Positions 1 through 6,906 of a DNA stretch of 64,000 nt are shown here, piece by piece (within the stretch, counting starts at the first letter, position 1; the number at the start of each line of letters is the position of its first letter). The notes beneath the pieces were generated by a model. The model did no database searches, was not told the DNA's origin, and saw only the letters and a list, made by a program, of their open reading frames with translations. Location of the stretch: positions 682,001-746,000 of the forward strand of contig NZ_JAAMOX010000001.1 of the NCBI RefSeq assembly GCF_011758565.1, given 5' to 3'. This DNA comes from Lysinibacter cavernae. Its GTDB lineage: Bacteria > Actinomycetota > Actinomycetes > Actinomycetales > Microbacteriaceae. The position numbers were made by a program, and so were the translations under genes.

Positions 1-978
1 GACGATTCCGGCCAGGGCCTCGCCGCTTGCGGCTCCGAAAGTGCCGACGGCGACCGCGATGGCAAGCTCGAAGTTATTGCCGGCTGCCGTGAATGCAAGG
101 GTGCTGGTGCGCGCATAGGGGAGTCCGACGGCTTTGCCGGTGAGGAACCCGATCGCAAACATCAGCGCAAAATAGGCGAGTAGTGGGAGCGCGATACTTG
201 TAACGTCAACGGGATGATCAATGACCTGTTGGCCTTGCAGGCTAAACAACAGCACGATCGTGAACAGCAGACCGTAGAGCGCAAATGGGCTCACCCTCGG
301 TAGGAATACTGATTCGTACCATTCGCGTCCCCGCTTGGCCTCACCAACGCGGCGCGAAAGGTATCCAGTGGCGAGTGGGATACCAAGAAAGACAAGCACG
401 CTCGCGGTAATGGCCCAGAACGAAAACGAAGCTGAGGTGGTGCTGAGGCCAAGCCAGGCTGGTAGGACCTGGAGGTAAAACCATCCAAGGGCCCCAAATG
501 CAACAACCTGAAACACCGAGTTGATGGCGACGAGGAACGCTGCTGCCTCGCGGTCACCACACGCCAGGTCGTTCCAGATCATGACCATGGCGATGCAGCG
601 AGCAAGGCCGACAACGATGAGGCCCGTCCGGTATTCGGGAAGGTCAGGGAGCAGCAACCATGCCAGCGTAAACATCAGAGCTGGACCCACGAGCCAGTTG
701 AGCACGAGCGACGACCAGAGTAGGCGCTTATCACCCGCTACCGTGCGGACATCCGAATACCTCACCTTTGCAAGAACCGGATACATCATGACCAGCAGTC
801 CGAACGCGATTGGTACGCTCACCGAGCCGATCTCGAAGGCCTGCAGGAAGCGGCCGACTTCGGGCAAGAGCGCGGCGATCGCGAGACCGAGGCCCATGGC
901 GGCAAGAATCCACAGGGGGAGGAGGCGGTCAGCAACTCCCAGCTGTGGCGCGTGTGTAGCGCGTTGGGTCTTCGTCAC
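1..978 (-). CDS. arsB: ACR3-family arsenite efflux transporter, C-terminus cut by window edge
   Basis: Membrane exporter that extrudes arsenite, As(III), using the proton gradient (ACR3/bile acid:sodium symporter superfamily). 326 codons lie in the window; the family is usually about 350-370 residues, so roughly 25-45 C-terminal residues are beyond base 1. The GTG start at 978 opens a soluble N-terminus followed by repeated hydrophobic helices. The conserved cysteine sits in GLARCIAMVMIWND (about residue 128), and the conserved glutamate in AGNNFELAIA (about residue 304); both are functionally essential in characterised Acr3 proteins. A palindromic operator-like element lies 24 bases upstream. 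No arsR or arsC is visible on the upstream side. Confidence 0.93.
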   Translation of the reverse strand, partial: MTKTQRATHAPQLGVADRLLPLWILAAMGLGLAIAALLPEVGRFLQAFEIGSVSVPIAFGLLVMMYPVLAKVRYSDVRTVAGDKRLLWSSLVLNWLVGPALMFTLAWLLLPDLPEYRTGLIVVGLARCIAMVMIWNDLACGDREAAAFLVAINSVFQVVAFGALGWFYLQVLPAWLGLSTTSASFSFWAITASVLVFLGIPLATGYLSRRVGEAKRGREWYESVFLPRVSPFALYGLLFTIVLLFSLQGQQVIDHPVDVTSIALPLLAYFALMFAIGFLTGKAVGLPYARTSTLAFTAAGNNFELAIAVAVGTFGAASGEALAGIV

Positions 979-1001
979 GGATGGTTCCCCCAAGAGGGTA
1001 G

Positions 1002-1051
1002 ATTGATAACTGTCAATGTTTAGTATTTCCTTAACATTGACGGTTGTCAAT
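1002..1051. promoter_or_regulatory. ArsR-type operator-like inverted repeat upstream of acr3
   Basis: Two 19-base arms (1002-1020 and 1033-1051) match as inverted repeats at 17 of 19 positions around a 12-base spacer. Each arm is itself an imperfect TTGA-N6-TCAA palindrome, the form bound by ArsR/SmtB repressor dimers. The position, 24-73 bases upstream of the acr3 start, suits metalloid-responsive control. The repressor assignment is inferred from this form and the neighbouring gene. Confidence 0.6.
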
Positions 1052-1260
1052 ATTCATCGTTGGCTTCGTTGCCATGAGGGAAGATCGGCATTTCGCGCGC
1101 ATGTCAGATGCCACACCCTTGACGATCGGGCGGTAGGTGATGCACAGCGGGGTCACGCTCCACGCTCGGCAAGGCGCCCCACCGTCGGGGCAATAGCTTC
1201 GCGTCCAAGTCCGGTTCGTCGACAAGCGTCGACTCGCGTAAACCAACAGTTTCGTTGTCG
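1052..1260. other. Intergenic stretch without an intact gene
   Basis: On the plus side of the acr3 operator, where a divergent arsR would be expected, no frame encodes an ArsR helix-turn-helix. A short frame from the ATG at 1073 ends after 20 codons. Other frames are arginine-rich with no recognisable motif. It could be decayed coding sequence or plain spacer. Confidence 0.4.
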
Positions 1261-1647
1261 TCAGGTAATGATGAGGTCGCCGTCTCGCGCTTCGACGGGC
1301 AGGTAGCTTGCGATGTGACTCATGTCGCGCTGCGTTCCGTCGCTATCAAGGACGCGAAGCACTGCATGGCACGACGCTTCTGCGGCGCCGTCGCGGAGGA
1401 GGTCGATTGCGGATTCCACCATGCTGGCGCTCAGGCCGTAGCGGTCGGGCAGCAGGATGACGGTTGTGAGGCACTCACCTGAATCGGCAACGAGCGTCGT
1501 CGACGAGGATGCGAAGTCCTGGGGGAGAGTTGCTACTACCGCAGCATCAACCTCTGGCTGCGTGGATGCTGCTCGAACCGAGCAGCCGGCCAGGCTCAGG
1601 GATGTCGTTAACGGCATGATCCACAGAATTCTGGACGCACGACGCAT
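1261..1647 (-). CDS. Putative lipoprotein of unknown function
   Basis: The 128-residue product starts at the ATG at 1647 (GGTGA-like ribosome site just upstream), chosen because it places a short basic N-terminus, a hydrophobic segment and the lipobox LAGC (cysteine near residue 22) in order. The mature part contains two further cysteines (in GECLTTV and EASCHAV), which could form a disulfide outside the membrane. No domain was recognised. A longer in-frame start at 1740 would bury the signal sequence behind an unlikely Cys-rich leader. It stands alone between the ars region and a gene-free stretch. The signal is clear; function is unknown. Confidence 0.6.
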   Translation of the reverse strand: MRRASRILWIMPLTTSLSLAGCSVRAASTQPEVDAAVVATLPQDFASSSTTLVADSGECLTTVILLPDRYGLSASMVESAIDLLRDGAAEASCHAVLRVLDSDGTQRDMSHIASYLPVEARDGDLIIT

Positions 1648-2038
1648 CGGATTCACCGCGTGGATCCGGTGTTGCATGTACGCAGGTCGCACGCAAGGTG
1701 TTGCGGAGCAGATGACGCAGCACGGCGACCTGCAAGCCATTCCAACATGAGGGCAACGAGCAGGCTCGGGAGCCAGAAAGGCTGGATGTGTATGCGTTTA
1801 GCGAGCGGAGGGTGTCCCATACGTTCACGGTATCATTCCGTAAACCACCTGAGAAACGTTCAAGCCTTGGTTTCCGGGCGGGTCTTCAGGGGGTGTGGCA
1901 GCCGTTGTGTTTGCATCGAACAGGCGTGCCGTTCATTTAATCTGACATAATATGCATTATCAGTGATATGTATCGATGGGAATAGGCTGCTTTAATCAAC
2001 CCTAGAAACTACCCAGACTCTATGCTCAGGAGAATCTC
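1648..2038. other. Gene-free stretch with first copy of a 20-bp repeat
   Basis: About 390 bases without a convincing frame. It contains the first copy of a direct repeat (1932-1951) and an AT-rich patch (about 1935-1980) that may drive the DUF1737 gene. Nothing else was recognised. Confidence 0.5.
1932..1951 (+). repeat. 20-bp direct repeat, copy 1
   Basis: TTCATTTAATCTGACATAAT matches the second copy at 2235-2254 at 19 of 20 positions in the same orientation. The copies bracket the DUF1737 gene, with start-to-start distance 303 bases. It may be a recombination scar or a duplicated promoter segment (both end in a CATAAT -10-like hexamer). Confidence 0.75.
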
Positions 2039-2248
2039 ATGACGGAGAATCAGCGACTTCTGTACCGCCTCTTGACCGGCCCTGACGACGCGACGTTCTG
2101 CGCGCGCGTCTCAGCCGCACTGAATGAAGGCTACGAGCTCTACGGGTCACCCTCCGCAACGTTTGACGGCCATCATGTGATTGTTGCCCAAGCGGTCATC
2201 CTGCCTCGCTCGTCAGGAACTGGCTCGCCGGATATTCATTCAATCTGA
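2039..2248 (+). CDS. DUF1737 domain-containing small protein
   Basis: The 69-residue cytoplasmic product begins at the ATG at 2039, preceded by AGGAGA. Residues 6-52 carry the DUF1737 pattern: YRLLTGPDD, FCARVSAALNEGYELYGSP, then FDGHHVIVAQAVI. The family is small (usually about 50-65 residues) and its role is unknown. The last 15 residues (LPRSSGTGSPDIHSI) do not resemble the usual family tail. The stop codon falls inside the second copy of the 20-bp direct repeat, so the 3' end may have been replaced by recombination. There are no co-oriented partners within 250 bases. Confidence 0.8.
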   Translation: MTENQRLLYRLLTGPDDATFCARVSAALNEGYELYGSPSATFDGHHVIVAQAVILPRSSGTGSPDIHSI

Positions 2249-2254
2249 CATAAT
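2235..2254 (+). repeat. 20-bp direct repeat, copy 2
   Basis: TTCATTCAATCTGACATAAT differs from copy 1 by one base (C for T at position 7). It overlaps the last four codons and stop of the DUF1737 gene. Confidence 0.75.
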
Positions 2255-2516
2255 CCGCAACGGCTCTGACGCGCCGCGAAGCTACGTATCTCGCAGAAAG
2301 TCACAACGCTTCGTAAGATGCCGTTGCGTTTCCTCTCTTAAACCTGTGTCGGTTTGTGTCGGCCTAAAAAGGAAGTCACACCCGACTCGTTTTACGAGAG
2401 AAGCCGATTTGGATGCTCAGAGAGCGCTCAAAAACGGACCTGAACGACAGGCCCGGACGCTTCTCTACATACCGATTGCTGCCGGTTTGTGGCAATCAAG
2501 CAACGTTGAGGAACGC

Positions 2517-2966
2517 ATGAATAGAATGAATAGATTTAAGCTAGCCATTACGGCCATCGTCGTTGGGGCCTGTGCCTTGGGCGGCGCGACGGCCGCAACC
2601 GCGGCTGACTATCAGTCGGGCAGTAAGGGCACTGTATTGCTCTCCAACCCGAACCGTGCGGCGTACTCCCAGTACCTCGGTACAAACTCGAATGCGCCGG
2701 TTGGGCTCTCTTGGATCAAAGCGTCGGATATGAAGCGAGACGGATACAGTGCGCTGACCGTTCTGCAGAAACGAGAGGGTGGAAAGTGGGTTGAGGTCTC
2801 GCGAGTGATCGCGAGCGGTGGCATCGGGGCAGACATGAAACGGACTGTTATGCGCCCCAAAAAGGGCACCCAGATGCGACTGACCAGCTGCACGATCAAT
2901 CGTTCGGCTCCTGCCGCAAAGCGCGTTGGGTTCAACTGCCAGTCAGAGGTGTTCTACGCCGTCTAA
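2517..2966 (+). CDS. Secreted protein of unknown function
   Basis: The 149-residue product starts at the ATG at 2517, with GAGGA eight bases upstream; longer upstream frames lack a ribosome site and would precede the signal peptide. Residues 1-30 form a Sec signal peptide: basic start, hydrophobic core, and an AATAA-D cleavage site. The mature part (about 119 residues) is polar, ends in a Val-rich tail (SEVFYAV), and has two cysteines about 20 residues apart (SCTINR and FNCQSE) that could form a single disulfide. No family was recognised. A strong hairpin 95 bases downstream may end the transcript. A small extracellular enzyme inhibitor or structural protein is possible but unsupported. Confidence 0.7.
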   Translation: MNRMNRFKLAITAIVVGACALGGATAATAADYQSGSKGTVLLSNPNRAAYSQYLGTNSNAPVGLSWIKASDMKRDGYSALTVLQKREGGKWVEVSRVIASGGIGADMKRTVMRPKKGTQMRLTSCTINRSAPAAKRVGFNCQSEVFYAV

Positions 2967-3059
2967 CGACCCGTCTGGAGTCCACACCATCAGGTGGGGA
3001 ATCCGTCGTGTTACTTGCGTGACACGCGAGGCCTCGCGTCGACGTGTGCATGTTCGAAC

Positions 3060-3105
3060 TCAAGAACCCGCCCTCTTCGTTACGACGAAGAGGGCGGGTT
3101 CTTGA
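3060..3105. terminator. Strong bidirectional hairpin, probable terminator
   Basis: A perfect 21-bp stem (3060-3080 with 3085-3105) closes a four-base loop TACG. It lies between two converging genes, the secreted protein and the SDR. No T-tract follows on either strand, so it may act as a T-less terminator or as a 3' end stabiliser. Confidence 0.7.
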
Positions 3106-3153
3106 ATATGAGGCCGTGGGCGAACAGATGATCGGCCCGTCAGATCCGATTAG

Positions 3154-3921
3154 TTAGGAGCCCTTGGTGAAGTACGAGGTGTCCCCCACGTACCTGGTGT
3201 TATTTTCTGGGACCGCGTCGACTGCCGCGGAAGCGACCTCGGCAGCAAACTCACTCACGTTGTACAAACGCCCAGCCGAAGACTTGCGTTCGTCAATGGC
3301 ACCTGGATTAGCCCGCTCAAGCAGCGTCGCGGTGATGGTCCCCTCGATCATGTCGCCGGAGACAACCACAAACTTGATTCCGCGCTCGGCAAGGGTAGGG
3401 ATCAGATCGCGCAACGCGTCCTCCCCCGCACGCTTGCTCGTTGCGACAACTTCGTACTCTGGCATCGTCTCGACGGTCTTAATAAAGTGCGCCTGGTGGC
3501 TCGTGACAAAAACCACGCGGGCGCCATCGCTCAGCAGCGGGAGCGCCTTCGTGAGCAAGTTGAGCTGCGAATCGCGGTTCAGAACCAGGGCGTAGTCTTC
3601 CGCCATGCCGCTTTCCATGCCGCCAGAGGCATTCAACACGAGCACATCGAGGCCGCCATACTCAGCGCGAATGTTGTCGAGCATCCCGTCAACCGACGCT
3701 GGGTCGGTGAGATCTGCCTGGACCGTCAGCACGCGACCGCCAAGCTCGCGGAGGCTCGTTGCGAGCTTCTCGGCTCTGGCAGCCTTGTTGCGGTAGTTGA
3801 TCACAACATCCGCCCCGGCTTCGGCAAAGTAAGAAACCGTATCAGCCCCAATGCCTCGCGACGAGCCGGTCACGAGGATACGCTTGCCGGCCAGGGATGC
3901 TGGGGTGAGTGGATTTGCCAC
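3154..3921 (-). CDS. SDR-family oxidoreductase lacking the usual catalytic tyrosine position
   Basis: Short-chain dehydrogenase/reductase, 255 residues, cytosolic, NAD(P)-dependent by fold. The GTG start at 3921 is chosen because AAGGAG lies about ten bases upstream; an in-frame ATG at 3999 has no such site. The cofactor motif TGSSRGIG is near residue 20, and NASGG (the NNAG-like strand) near 100. The active-site Ser lies in VFVTSHQAHF. The usual Y-x3-K is instead EYEVVATSKRAGE: the Lys is present but the residue four before it is Val, with a Tyr three residues further upstream. The substrate is unknown. It faces the NfeD gene divergently. Confidence 0.85.
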   Translation of the reverse strand: MANPLTPASLAGKRILVTGSSRGIGADTVSYFAEAGADVVINYRNKAARAEKLATSLRELGGRVLTVQADLTDPASVDGMLDNIRAEYGGLDVLVLNASGGMESGMAEDYALVLNRDSQLNLLTKALPLLSDGARVVFVTSHQAHFIKTVETMPEYEVVATSKRAGEDALRDLIPTLAERGIKFVVVSGDMIEGTITATLLERANPGAIDERKSSAGRLYNVSEFAAEVASAAVDAVPENNTRYVGDTSYFTKGS

Positions 3922-4085
3922 GGATGCTCCTTGAAGTAGTACTGCAACGTTGAGAGGCGAAACCAAACGTGGGTTCGCATAGGGAATTAATTTTCTCATG
4001 AGACACTACCAATGGTCGGATCACCGCGCGGGCACGCATGATAGTTTTAGGACTACGAGATACGCCACCAAGGGAGTTTGACAAG

Positions 4086-4565
4086 ATGATTGAGTTTGTT
4101 ATCAATCACGGATGGGTGGCCTGGCTCGCGCTGGCCCTCCTGTTTTTGGTCGTTGAGATGCTGACGCTCGAGTTCACCGGGCTCATGCTTGCAACCGCCT
4201 CACTTGGTGGTGTCGTTGCAGGTCTGACGCCGATGCCATTCTGGGCCCAAGTCGTGCTCGTTGCCATTCTTGCGCTGCTCCTCATTTTGTTCATTCGCCC
4301 TCCCCTGCTCCGCTGGCTCAAGCGCGACTCAGATCCGACCAAGAGCAACGTTGACGCCCTCATCGGTCTGTCAGGTACGGTCATCTCGGTTATTCCCCAA
4401 GACGGCGTTGGCACCGTGAAGCTGAGCAACGGCGACACCTGGACTGCTTCGTTCGCCCCCGGGACACTCACGGCGCTGGTTCCTGGACAGCCCATCATCG
4501 TTACCCAAATCAGCGGAGCAACAGCCGTTGTCCGCCCCGCCACTACAGCAGAGGAAACTCTATGA
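4086..4565 (+). CDS. NfeD-family membrane protein
   Basis: The 159-residue protein has an N-terminal membrane region (about residues 8-75, three hydrophobic helices) and a C-terminal OB-fold domain (about 95-155, GLSGTVISVIPQDG to IIVTQISGA). NfeD proteins act with SPFH-domain proteins in membrane microdomain organisation and quality control. The ATG at 4086 is preferred over an upstream frame from 4038 because it begins directly before the membrane helix and follows AGGGAG. It overlaps the SPFH gene by four bases (ATGA), implying translational coupling. Confidence 0.9.
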   Translation: MIEFVINHGWVAWLALALLFLVVEMLTLEFTGLMLATASLGGVVAGLTPMPFWAQVVLVAILALLLILFIRPPLLRWLKRDSDPTKSNVDALIGLSGTVISVIPQDGVGTVKLSNGDTWTASFAPGTLTALVPGQPIIVTQISGATAVVRPATTAEETL

Positions 4566-5542
4566 ACGGCTCTGAAACCGTAGGTTTTGCCATCATGCTT
4601 GTGCTGCTTGTTATCCTAATCATCTTTGTGATTACGGTACTTGTCCGCTCAATTCGCATCATTCCGCAGGCTAACGCCGGCGTTGTCGAACGGCTTGGCA
4701 AATACCACAAGACGCTCATGCCAGGACTCAACGTACTTGTTCCCTTCATCGACAGGGTTCGTCCGCTCATTGACATGCGCGAACAGGTTGTTTCCTTCCC
4801 ACCACAGCCGGTTATCACCGAAGACAACCTGGTCGTATCGATTGATACGGTTGTCTACTTCCAGGTTACGGATGCGCGTGCCGCCACCTACGAAATTGCC
4901 AACTACCTCGGCGCCGTTGAGCAGCTCACGACCACGACCCTTCGTAACGTTGTTGGTGGGCTCAACCTCGAGGAGGCGCTCACGAGCCGTGACGAGATTA
5001 ACGGTCAACTTCGCATTGTGCTTGACGAGGCAACCGGCAAATGGGGAATCCGCGTCGGACGTGTAGAGCTCAAGGCAATTGACCCGCCCCTGTCGATCCA
5101 AGATTCAATGGAGAAGCAGATGCGCGCCGAGCGTGACCGCCGCGCCGTCATCCTGACAGCCGAGGGTACCAAGCAGTCGGCAATCCTCGAGGCGGAGGGT
5201 GCTCGTCAGGCCGAGATCCTTCGTGCGGAAGGAGAGGCGCAAGCCGCAGTCCTCCGCGCCCAGGGTGAAGGCCAGGCCATCAGCACGGTGTTCCAAGCTA
5301 TCCACGAGGGTAACCCCGACGGTCCACTGCTTGCCTACCAATACCTGCAGACGCTGCCAAAACTCGCCGAAGGCACCGCAAACACACTGTGGGTGGTTCC
5401 GAGCGAACTCACCAACGCGCTCAACAGTGTGTCAAACGCATTTGGTGGACCGGCGAAGGAGGGCGACGGTCCCGATGGCGCCGCCGCGCCGCGCCAGGCC
5501 CCGCCGAAGCTTCCGCCGTTTGGCACGCCAGCCGGTTCCTAG
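4562..5542 (+). CDS. SPFH/Band 7 (stomatin-like, QmcA-type) membrane protein
   Basis: The 326-residue protein is anchored by one N-terminal transmembrane helix (about 8-30). The SPFH domain follows (about 32-190: GVVERLGKYHKTLMPG, PFIDRVRPLIDMREQ, DTVVYFQVTD), then a long Ala/Glu/Gln coiled-coil (about 195-245, repeated AEGxxQAxxLxAEGE). The C-terminus is Pro/Ala-rich. Such proteins oligomerise at the cytoplasmic membrane and scaffold proteases or microdomains; the upstream NfeD is the classic partner. Length and domain order are typical of the family. Its specific clients are not evident here. Confidence 0.92.
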   Translation: MNGSETVGFAIMLVLLVILIIFVITVLVRSIRIIPQANAGVVERLGKYHKTLMPGLNVLVPFIDRVRPLIDMREQVVSFPPQPVITEDNLVVSIDTVVYFQVTDARAATYEIANYLGAVEQLTTTTLRNVVGGLNLEEALTSRDEINGQLRIVLDEATGKWGIRVGRVELKAIDPPLSIQDSMEKQMRAERDRRAVILTAEGTKQSAILEAEGARQAEILRAEGEAQAAVLRAQGEGQAISTVFQAIHEGNPDGPLLAYQYLQTLPKLAEGTANTLWVVPSELTNALNSVSNAFGGPAKEGDGPDGAAAPRQAPPKLPPFGTPAGS

Positions 5543-5551
5543 CCTCTCGGC

Positions 5552-6322
5552 ATGACCAACACGTTTTGGACAGGCCCCCGGCCGCGCATCCTTGCGCACC
5601 GGGGGTTTGTGCTGCACCCAGAGACGTCGCAGGGAAACTCGTTTGCGGCAATTGATGCCGCACTCGAGGTTTCTGCAGACGTCATCATCGAGACGGATAT
5701 CCAAGCAACGGCCGATGGTGTGGCTGTTCTCTTGCACGATCCGCATTTCACTCCTGCCGGTGGGCTGGCCCCGATCGGCATTCGCGCCGTACAGGCATCC
5801 GCGCTCCCGTCACTCGAACTACCAGACGGGCAGACGGTACCAACGCTGCGCGACGCCCTCGTTCAGTATCCAACCGCTCGATTCAACATCGACATCAAGG
5901 CCGCGCTTGCCTGTGTGGATGTCGCTGCCGCAATCAACGATGCGAGGGCCTGGAACCGCGTCCTGCTGACCTCGTTTAGCCGCAACAGGCGGTTACGCAC
6001 AACCCAGCTTCTCGAACGGCCAGTGGCAACCAGTGCCTCCTCACGGGAAGTTGCTGCGTGTCTCACCGCGGCCTCTGTACGATCGGCTCGTCAGTTTCGG
6101 CGGGCCAGTGCACGGTTTGACGCCCTGCAGATCCCCGAGCGGGCCGGACGGATTCGCGTGGTGACCCCACGGCTCGTACGGTTTGCACATGCCGCCGGCA
6201 AAGAAATTCACGTTTGGACTGTCAACGAGCCTGCCACTATGGCTAGACTCGTGGCGATGGGAGTCGACGGAATTGTGACCGATCGTCCCGACCTCGCGTA
6301 CCGCGCGATCGAGGGGAGCTGA
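5552..6322 (+). CDS. Glycerophosphodiester phosphodiesterase family protein
   Basis: Hydrolyses glycerophosphodiesters to glycerol-3-phosphate and an alcohol, using a metal-dependent TIM barrel. The 256-residue product has the catalytic HRG at AHRGFVLHPETSQGNS (about residue 16). The metal-binding Glu/Asp are in IIETDIQATADGV, and the second catalytic His in LLHDPHF (about 65-70). The C-terminal barrel strands are VWTVNEPATMARLVAMG and GIVTDRP. There is no signal peptide, so the enzyme is cytosolic. It starts nine bases after the SPFH gene and probably shares its transcript, suggesting a role in membrane lipid turnover. Confidence 0.9.
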   Translation: MTNTFWTGPRPRILAHRGFVLHPETSQGNSFAAIDAALEVSADVIIETDIQATADGVAVLLHDPHFTPAGGLAPIGIRAVQASALPSLELPDGQTVPTLRDALVQYPTARFNIDIKAALACVDVAAAINDARAWNRVLLTSFSRNRRLRTTQLLERPVATSASSREVAACLTAASVRSARQFRRASARFDALQIPERAGRIRVVTPRLVRFAHAAGKEIHVWTVNEPATMARLVAMGVDGIVTDRPDLAYRAIEGS

Positions 6323-6456
6323 CTGGCCACTCCCCCGGCCGCCGCCCCCGCACAACGTAGTCCGACACCTGGGCATCACCTGGGTATCTCGCAGCAGCAG
6401 GACTATTTGGGCTTGGCACGATGTTGTATCGAATACGAGCGAGAGGGGATGGGACT

Positions 6457-6828
6457 ATGGCCGAACGAACACTCAGAGGGGCCCGCATCGGGTCCACAAG
6501 TTTGCAGAGCGAAGTTGGAGTGCACTACTCCGAACGCAAGACGGTCACATATCAGGCCGAAGACGGCACCACGTTTGACGTGACGTTTTCGATTGATGCT
6601 GAGGTGCCCGAGCATTGGACCGACCTTCCGACCGGCAAGGTTGGCATCCTACTTGACTCGGGTGGCGATCCAATCGTCCCCGCCGATGCCGGCGAGGAGA
6701 AGGTGGCGCGCAGCCACTGGGACATGCTGCTCGAACGGCGGTCACGCGAGGAACTCGAAGAGCTACTCAACGAACGGCTCGCATATCTTCGCAGCCGCCG
6801 CGGGACCGGCGATCCCATCGATAAGTAA
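6457..6828 (+). CDS. rbpA: RNA polymerase-binding protein RbpA (copy 1)
   Basis: Actinobacteria-specific transcription factor that binds RNA polymerase and group I sigma factors and stabilises open complexes. The 123-residue product starts at the ATG at 6457 (MAERTLRGARIGSTSL, the usual RbpA opening). Residues 1-30 are the N-terminal tail, about 30-75 the core domain, and 90-117 the sigma-interacting helix (HWDMLLERRSREELEELL, LAYLRSRRG). Many RbpA cores carry zinc-binding cysteines; this protein has none. A second copy lies at 54998-55360. A terminator follows at 6852. The protein converges on lnt. Confidence 0.9.
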   Translation: MAERTLRGARIGSTSLQSEVGVHYSERKTVTYQAEDGTTFDVTFSIDAEVPEHWTDLPTGKVGILLDSGGDPIVPADAGEEKVARSHWDMLLERRSREELEELLNERLAYLRSRRGTGDPIDK

Positions 6829-6851
6829 CCTGCCGTCCTGATTTATTCGGG

Positions 6852-6906
6852 AAGACGCTCAGCCAACGTGCCGCATGCAACGGTCACTCTGGTTGGGCGT
6901 CTTTTT
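6852..6906 (+). terminator. Probable rho-independent terminator after rbpA copy 1
   Basis: AAGACGC (6852-6858) pairs with GCGTCTT (6897-6903), and CCAAC with GTTGG inside, with a four-base bulge. The stem runs into a five-T tract at 6902-6906. It overlaps the 3' end of the convergent lnt gene. Confidence 0.55.

Noticed and set aside
521-1006. 161-codon plus-strand open frame opposite acr3
   Set aside because: Antisense to the clear ACR3 transporter; Ser/Arg/Thr-rich product without motifs, as expected from a shadow frame of GC-rich DNA.
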